In this document: positions 58,710-64,000 of the stretch, in pieces
How positions within the stretch are numbered: the stretch's first letter is position 1
Layout: the number at the start of each line of letters is the position of its first letter
Origin: Anthoceros angustus
Lineage: Eukaryota; Streptophyta; Anthocerotopsida; Anthocerotales; Anthocerotaceae
NCBI GenBank assembly: GCA_010909165.1
Contig: MU008174.1
Span: forward strand, 186,001-250,000
Length of the DNA stretch: 64,000 bases
Direction: 5' to 3'
Notes under the pieces: generated by a model
What the model was told of the DNA's origin: nothing
What the model saw: only the letters and a program-made list of their open reading frames with translations
The model's database searches: none
Made by a program: the position numbers and the translations under genes

Positions 58710-59765
58710 CTTCACAACAGCCATGACAAGAATGGAGGAGCAATGGAAGATGATGAAATGAGAATGGCAGCTCAAAAGGAAATAGCTCAATGCTTTGTAC
58801 TGGTAGTTGTCCACATATATGCCTTTTGATTCACTCTTATCTCGATATCTCAAGTGTTAAAAATCGAAGGGAAATGTTCACTAATGACATTAGAAATATC
58901 ATATTAAACTTGTATGAGAAGAGTTTTCAAGGTTCTTGCAATTACTTATTTAATGCAACTAAAAGATATTACTATGCAAAATATATCCTAGTGAAGCCAA
59001 GCGAACATTAAGAAGTACTAGAGGTAGTACACGCTGGGCAATCTACCATGGCCATGACAAGAGGAGCAGGACAAGTACAAGTCACTTATTGATCAAATGA
59101 TCAAGCGCAAGTCGGGCCCTACCTTGTTTTCCAGTCCACCTCCACTCTCGGATGCATGCGCGATTAGCCTCCTCTACATGTATTTCTGCGGTACCTTCAC
59201 AGCTTCCGGCAATATAACAAAGGCTTCCAGTGTATGAGCTCCCCTTATGTCATAGTACACTCTTCCATTCGTTGAGCTTTCCAGCTCTTATGCTCGTTCG
59301 ACACAATATGTGCGGTCCTCACCTACATCTCGTAAGTCATTGAGCCAATCACCTTTTTACAGCCCACTCAACCAAGATGCTTTGGGGATCTCCTGTTCTC
59401 GCTCGGTTTGGCCGGAGAGAGGCTCCGCACACCATCCTCTTGTAAGAGAGCCTCGGCTTTTCTCAAGGCATTTGGTGCTTAGTTCAGCTTTAAAATTGTG
59501 TGGGGAAGGAGATCTCGGCGATCCTTTGGTGCACAATGCGAGAGAAAAATCCATTGATAGAGCGGGGATCCCACCGCCATGTGAGTACACGCACGACACG
59601 GAACATAAACGAAAGAGACGATTGCCACCGAATGCATTCGCAGCTATTTATTACTTATAATGATAATGATGGAATGTTTACACAAATCATTAACCTTAGC
59701 ATTAAAAACAATGCAAGGATAAAATCAATTGAAATATACCTCCATCATAAAAAGAAGAAACTTCG

Positions 59766-60053
59766 CTAGTGTCTAGCAATGCAATTCGGAGGAAATGGAC
59801 AATGCTCGATGTAGTTCAATATAATGGGCGGTGCAATACCCGAGTCCTCCATCGCCTTGCACATGCAACTCACTCCAGCTGCCACAACAACGTTGCAACA
59901 ATTCCGAGGGGACGGATGGCCACTTTCCATCGCTTCCTCACATTGGGAATCTATGTATGCTTCATCGCAACTTGTCACAACTCTTGCTCTTGCTCCAAGG
60001 ACCAGCACAAGAGTCACCATCAAGAAAGTCAACTTCAGGCGTATCATGGACAT
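59766..60053 (-). CDS. Eight-cysteine (lipid-transfer-like) secreted protein, intact copy 5
   Basis: 95 codons, ATG at 60051-60053, with a second in-frame ATG two codons later. Residues 1-26 form a signal peptide (KLTFLMVTLVLVLGARA). The mature part has the eight-cysteine pattern C-x8-C-x13-CC-x9-CxC-x19-C-x5-C, close to the pattern of plant non-specific lipid-transfer/2S-albumin-type proteins. These are small, secreted, disulfide-bonded helical proteins that often bind lipids. The conserved Cys pairs are CC at 52-53 and CMC at 63-65. A TATA box lies ~105 bp upstream. Family assignment rests on cysteine spacing only, so another cysteine-rich secreted family is possible. The C-terminus differs from copies 3 and 4 by one base (NCIARH instead of NSHC), so one of the two endings may be a sequence error. 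Confidence 0.65.
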   Translation of the reverse strand: MSMIRLKLTFLMVTLVLVLGARARVVTSCDEAYIDSQCEEAMESGHPSPRNCCNVVVAAGVSCMCKAMEDSGIAPPIILNYIEHCPFPPNCIARH

Positions 60054-60157
60054 TTCACAACAGCCATGACAAGAATGGAGGAGCAATGGAAGATGATGAA
60101 ATGAGAATGGCAGCTCAAAAGGAAATAGCTCAATGCTTTGTGCTTGTAGGTGTCCAC

Positions 60158-60167
60158 ATATATACCT
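60158..60167 (-). promoter_or_regulatory. TATA box of eight-cysteine gene copy 5
   Basis: The minus strand reads GGTATATATG upstream of the ATG at 60051-60053. It is conserved in all units. The array ends only ~30 bp further on, so upstream promoter elements of copy 5 come from unique DNA. Confidence 0.55.
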
Positions 60168-60196
60168 TTTGATCCACTCTTTATCTCGATATCTCG

Positions 60197-60869
60197 GGTG
60201 GTGGGTTTCGATACCAACGGAGCATAGATGGTATCGAGACCCACCAAGTCGTGGATTTGCTGTGCAGTCGACAAGTCCAGCAAACGAGAGACATCCCTCA
60301 TCTTCAAACTTGCGTCCGCCAGGGAGAGGAATAAGGGGGGGCATGGGGATGGTCTTCTCTCTGAAATGAAGCAGGGCTACGCGTACAGCAGCTAAGAGGA
60401 TGCGGTTGACATCGGCTCCACATTCATAGACTGGCGCATATTCGAGGAGGGCGTTGCATTTTCGTTATGAAGGCAGGCAGTCCCCATGCCACCACCTCTT
60501 GCCGAGTAAGTACCCAGTCCCAGGATGAAGGGGATTCCACCTCAACCAAAATCAGGAGGTTAAGTTTGGCGGTGCAAGAGTCTCCGACCCGGGCATTGGG
60601 GATTGCCGGGTCCTGATTGTGGCCCGCCCGAGGTCGTTGTCATTGTTGTCATTTGTAACTCCTAGACAAAGATTTGCAGGAAATGGGGCTGAGAAATGAA
60701 TGCCACGATACGGGGGATCCTAAAATATCCGCTTTCCATGGGCATGGCAACCCGGCGGTTGATAGCTCGAGGGCCGGCATGTGCGGAAAGAACCAAGATG
60801 CAAGAAGAACGTGCTGGGGTGCGGGGTTAGGCAACGCCCCCATCGCCAACGCGAACTCCAACGCCATTA
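60197..60869. other. Array edge and upstream region of the transporter
   Basis: Unique sequence between the repeat array and the transporter start. On the minus strand there are short protein-like runs (MRDVSRLLDLSTAQQIHDLVG at 60200-60310; VEVESPSSWDWVLTRQE at about 60490-60540) of no family I recognise, possibly transposon remnants. The last 200 bp should hold the transporter promoter and 5' UTR. I see no convincing TATA box. Confidence 0.4.
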
Positions 60870-62033
60870 ATGGAAAACACAATGCGGGAAGAAGCTGAGC
60901 AAGAACCGGGAGACTCGGGATGGGACCAGTCCAGAACTCCAGCAGCAGCAGCAGCAGCGGGAGCCGCAGCTGGAGCAGGAGGAGCAGCAGCAGCAGCCAT
61001 GACCCAGGTCGAGGGGAAGGCCTACGCTGTGGTCCCCGTGGTGGTCGGCTACGCGCTCTGCTCCAGCCTGCTGGCCGTGATTAACAAGTACGCCATCACC
61101 TTCTTCCCCTTCCCCAGCCTCCTGACGGCTCTCCAGTACGTGAGCAGCGTGGTGGGCGTGTTGGGTCTGGGGAGGCTGGGCCTCCTGCACCACGACGCCT
61201 TCCGGTGGGAAACGGCGAGGCAATTTCTCCCAGCCGCCGTCGTCTTCTACCTCGCTATCTTCACCAACACCAACCTGCTGAAGCACGCCAATGTGGACAC
61301 ATTCATCGTCTTCCGGTCCTCCACTCCCCTGCTAGTGGCCCTGGCGGACACCCTGTTCCGGAAGCAGGCACTTCCGTCGAGAGGAACCTTCGTGGCGCTG
61401 CTTGTCATTCTGGGGGCTGTGGGCTATGTGCTCACCGACTCTGCTTTCACAGTAACTGCCTATGCCTGGGCTGTGGCGTACCTGGTGGTGATCACCGCTG
61501 AGATGGTGTACATCAAGCACATGGTGTCCAACCTGGGGCTCAACACCTGGGGCTTCGTGTACTACAACAACCTCCTGTCCCTGCTGCTGTCGCCCATCTT
61601 CGCCATAGCCACTGGGGAGATGTGGGACGTCCGGGGCGCTGCCCAGCCTGGGTTTCAGATGGTGCTGTCCGTGGCTTTGTCCTGTCTCTTCGGCCTGGCT
61701 ATCAGCTTCTTCGGGTTCGCTGCCAGGAGGGCACTTTCCGCCACTGCATTCACTGTCACCGGGGTGGTGAACAAGTTCCTGACGGTGATCATCAATGTGC
61801 TGATCTGGGACAAGCACGCCAGCAATGTGGGTCTCGCGTACCTGCTGCTCACGCTTGTCGGGGGTGTGATGTACCAGCAGTCCACGAGCTCGCCTGCTCG
61901 GGTTGCTCCTCCTCCTGCTAAGAATGTTGATGACCAGGAGCTGGGGCTTGGGCAGGGCTTCGTGAAGATGGAGGAGGAGAAGCTGCCGCTGCTGTCGATT
62001 AAGCCCAAGTCCAGGTTTCTAGGTGGGACGTAG
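60870..62033 (+). CDS. Golgi nucleotide-sugar transporter, GONST3/GFT1-like (GDP-sugar transporter)
   Basis: A single uninterrupted frame of 387 codons. After a poly-Ala stretch (25-43) come about ten hydrophobic segments typical of the DMT/TPT-EamA fold (about 52-72, 82-104, 120-132, 145-160, 172-188, 192-208, 228-248, 262-283, 293-312 and 318-335). The signature GVVNK at 298-302, followed by FLTVIINVLIWDKHAS, fits the G-x-x-N-K nucleotide-sugar motif of plant GDP-sugar transporters of the GONST3/GONST4(GFT1) group. NTNLLKHANVDTFIVFRS (133-150) is also characteristic. The expected role is import of a GDP-sugar (fucose or mannose type) into the Golgi lumen in exchange for GMP; the substrate is inferred. 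The cytosolic tail has EEEKLPLL, a possible sorting motif. Met44 (60999) in good context could be the true start. GC-rich third positions and lack of introns contrast with ALKBH2. Confidence 0.88.
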   Translation: MENTMREEAEQEPGDSGWDQSRTPAAAAAAGAAAGAGGAAAAAMTQVEGKAYAVVPVVVGYALCSSLLAVINKYAITFFPFPSLLTALQYVSSVVGVLGLGRLGLLHHDAFRWETARQFLPAAVVFYLAIFTNTNLLKHANVDTFIVFRSSTPLLVALADTLFRKQALPSRGTFVALLVILGAVGYVLTDSAFTVTAYAWAVAYLVVITAEMVYIKHMVSNLGLNTWGFVYYNNLLSLLLSPIFAIATGEMWDVRGAAQPGFQMVLSVALSCLFGLAISFFGFAARRALSATAFTVTGVVNKFLTVIINVLIWDKHASNVGLAYLLLTLVGGVMYQQSTSSPARVAPPPAKNVDDQELGLGQGFVKMEEEKLPLLSIKPKSRFLGGT

Positions 62034-62291
62034 ATACGTATGTATGTACATGCATGTAAGCATGGAGGTGCGTGGCCACTTGGCTTGCTCTTGAGCCTGG
62101 GTTTTTTGGTACAGTGACGAATGCCTTGCTTAGATAAGTCCATGGAAGATCCCTCATGGCTTGTAACGTATCAGGAGCTTGGTGAGAGGCTGCCACACAT
62201 GCATTGCACAGTGTTAGTCTCAGGAATGCTATCTTTGGTAGAGGAGTAGAACCAGGCGCGGCGTGGTGCTCGCAGAACAGTCGTTGTGGCA
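62034..62291. other. Shared 3' intergenic region of convergent genes
   Basis: 258 bp between the two stop codons, with alternating TACGTATGTATGTACATGCATG just after the transporter stop. It must hold both 3' UTRs. No clear AATAAA signal is visible. Confidence 0.5.
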
Positions 62292-63414
62292 TCATAACTT
62301 TGGCACAAAGACCTTGCGGAATGTGAGGTTGATCCGCAATCCAGCTGATTTTGTACGTTTTGGCACAGAATGGTCCCAATCCCTCTGCATGTTGCCTTTC
62401 ATAACAAGGAGGGAGCCATGCTTGAGGATGAAAGAATACTGTTCCTTCGGGGTAGCACAATGTACAGTGGTAGTGAGAGGTGAGCAGCTTGGGGCAGAAT
62501 GCCCGGAGTGTAGCCGCCGCATCTTCGTTGCAGGCTGGTTCATGTTGTGGTCCCCCTCGTGTTTGCCAGGTGAGTGATGAACAGGCTCTTCTCGTGCTCC
62601 CGCCACATCTGCACGTCCGCACTCCCCCTTGTCAGAAGGCTTGGTCATAGAACGTGGGACTCTGTTGGATTCCGCCTTCCTTCTGGGTCTTTGGACCTGC
62701 ATACTCCTGCCATTCCTCTCCTTCTCCTTTTGCAACTTGTAACCCTTCTTCATTCTCACAAAAAACTCCCTTTCAGCACCCAAGCTGACAGACGCAATGA
62801 CGGGGGATGGCCCATACAGTTTCTCGTTATCGCTGTGCCAGGCAGCGTAGTCTGACCCATTTGCATACCGGTTGATCAGAACACTGTTGAACTCCGTGTC
62901 TGGCACAGCCTGTTGAACCTGACAACAAACACCCAGAACCCCTGAGCAGGACTGCTTCGTGGACAACAGCACACAACAAGATGTCGAGGCTCACCGAATG
63001 CAGAATGGTTTTCAGAACCGGGAATTCGTCCCAATGATACGCAACAGGCTGATGCCCGCTGTATTTCAAGTTCGGCAGATTTCTGTCAGCCACGTAACAT
63101 GATTCTCTTGGCTGCAAAAATAACCTCTTATCAGTACACTAAGAATCCGCACGCAAGCAACCCTGAGCTCCAGTAATCCTCACCCTGGCGCTCCACAACA
63201 AAACACAAAGGACACGATTGCACGCAAGAACCTGAATACAGGGCCGACCATAAATGAACAGGGTTGGCCGAGTCCATGGCATCTCTTTGTCCAAGACCTG
63301 AAGCCAAAGGTCAGCCTCCGCTCTGGTGAAAAATCGTGGATACCACTCAATCTCCGATTCATCTCCCAAATCCACATGCACCACACTCCTGACCGGCTCG
63401 CCCTGTGATTCCAT
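62292..63414 (-). CDS. ALKBH2: DNA repair dioxygenase ALKBH2, three exons
   Basis: Exons (minus strand): 63414-63232, 63111-62995 and 62918-62292, all joined in phase 0 with GT-AG introns (CAG/GTTC.., ..TGCAG; TCG/GTGA.., ..GTCAG). This gives 308 residues, close to the size of plant ALKBH2. The enzyme is an Fe(II)/2-oxoglutarate dioxygenase that repairs 1-methyladenine, 3-methylcytosine and etheno lesions in nuclear DNA. Seen: PWTRPTLFIYGR (46-57), PRESCYVADRNLPNLKYSG (62-80), NRYANGSDYAAWHSDNE with Fe ligands His128 and Asp130, IASVSLGAEREF (141-152), the distal His283, and RINLTFR (295-301) with the 2-oxoglutarate Arg. A ~95-residue Lys/Arg/Ser-rich insert (162-258) separates HxD from the distal His. 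It is open in frame, but an in-frame retained intron cannot be excluded. Confidence 0.88.
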
Positions 63415-64000
63415 ACATCCTGAACGTGAGTAGCCCGCACAGTCAGGACAACAAAACGTCTAGTGGCTTGCAAGGACTTAGAGAGTGACCTCTACAGAGG
63501 AATCAGATGTGCCAGCTGAGGTTCCTTCACAAACAGTGGCGCACCTAGCTGTCGCCCTGGCTGCTGCCATAGTACTGCCATCCTTGTCCAAAGGCACGAA
63601 CGGAAGCTTGGACTGGAATGCCATCAAATTGGCCTGCAGGTGTGCTGAACATGAACCTGCAATCCAGGAGACCGTGGAATCGCTTCATCCTCTTCACACG
63701 GCAGAAGAAACGACAGTTGCTTAAGAACAGGGTCATACCAGCTCGCTAGTAGCTGAAGGTGATCAGAGCTGCCTTGACTCCTCACTTGATCTGCCTGAAC
63801 CATGAATTTAGTGATCCATCGGTGGATCACCCAGGTTGCAACTTTGGATGAGCGATTTATTGTCAGAAACAAAGTTTAGGGTTTAGGCTGGCCAACTGGG
63901 ATTTCAGCGATATGCTAAACACAGGTTCTCTCTTCTAGTAGATCAAATGCCGACATGGGGACGTTGTTGCATAGGGTTTAGAGTTGGCCACTTGATACTG
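63415..64000 (-). promoter_or_regulatory. ALKBH2 upstream region with telo-box motifs
   Basis: On the minus strand CCTAAACCCTAAA (63875-63887) and a second CTAAACCCTA (about 63973-63982) are telo-box motifs, found in promoters of growth- and replication-linked plant genes. Small open frames of 79 (63485-63724, plus) and 82 codons (63624-63872, minus) overlap here and resemble nothing I know, so I do not call them genes. Confidence 0.45.

Larger units (their letters stand above)
56036..60196 (-). repeat. Right part of the 1.35 kb tandem gene array (units 2b, 3, 4, 5)
   Basis: Array sequence resumes at CCATGACAAGAATGGAGGAGC (about 56039) with the promoter side of unit 2. Units 3, 4 and 5 follow (landmarks 56462, 57793 and 59151; periods 1331 and 1358 bp). 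The array ends at about 60196 in unit 5's promoter, where sequence changes to unique DNA. Copies differ mainly by short indels, with few substitutions. Confidence 0.85.

Noticed and set aside
63485-63724. 79-codon plus-strand ORF upstream of ALKBH2
   Set aside because: Short, overlaps another open frame on the opposite strand, has no recognisable features, and is probably promoter DNA of ALKBH2.

Overview
The window looks like nuclear DNA of a land plant. The two clear genes at the right end have plant-type architecture: a GONST3/GFT1-like nucleotide-sugar transporter and a three-exon ALKBH2. A small secreted eight-cysteine (lipid-transfer-like) gene is tandemly repeated, and most of the rest is nested plant retrotransposon DNA. 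The sequence alone does not identify the species.

Layout. (1) 1-3774: left flank with decayed repeats, a small hairpin and one weak ORF; no confident gene. (2) 3775-6068 and 56036-60196: two halves of one array of about five 1.33-1.37 kb direct repeats. Each unit carries a minus-strand eight-cysteine gene with its own TATA box, plus an exon-like ORF. The array is split inside its second unit, just upstream of that copy's start codon, by a ~50 kb block. (3) The outer parts of the block (6069-7689 and 47973-56035) belong to an unidentified GC-rich insertion. Its right part is a ~6 kb purine-skewed array of irregular repeats. (4) Inside that block lies a minus-strand Ty3/gypsy retrotransposon complex, 7690-47967, flanked by the 5-bp duplication CCCTC. 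It reads LTR-internal-LTR-internal-LTR, so two elements share the middle LTR. The LTR is unusually long (3.9 kb in its simplest copy) and carries its own TATA box followed by a long minus-strand coding region. The internal regions encode Gag (two CCHC knuckles), protease, RT, RNase H and an integrase without a chromodomain. The primer site matches tRNA-Asp. (5) 60197-64000: intact low-copy DNA with the transporter (plus strand) and ALKBH2 (minus strand), tail to tail.

Two properties dominate the repetitive part. First, copies differ mainly by short indels at CAG/CTG and CG-rich sites. The intact flanking genes, which are full of the same motifs, show none. This fits systematic base-calling error at densely methylated CG/CHG sites, so many apparent frameshifts may not be real. 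Second, the retrotransposon is interrupted by many direct-orientation jumps back of about 0.25-4 kb, each joined at a few bases of microhomology. These are either real template-switch duplications or assembly stutter. Both points should be settled before any copy is called dead.

Functionally, the transporter (Golgi nucleotide-sugar import) and ALKBH2 (alkylated-DNA repair) are ordinary housekeeping genes. The eight-cysteine cluster is a small secreted-protein family expanded in tandem and broken up by retroelements.
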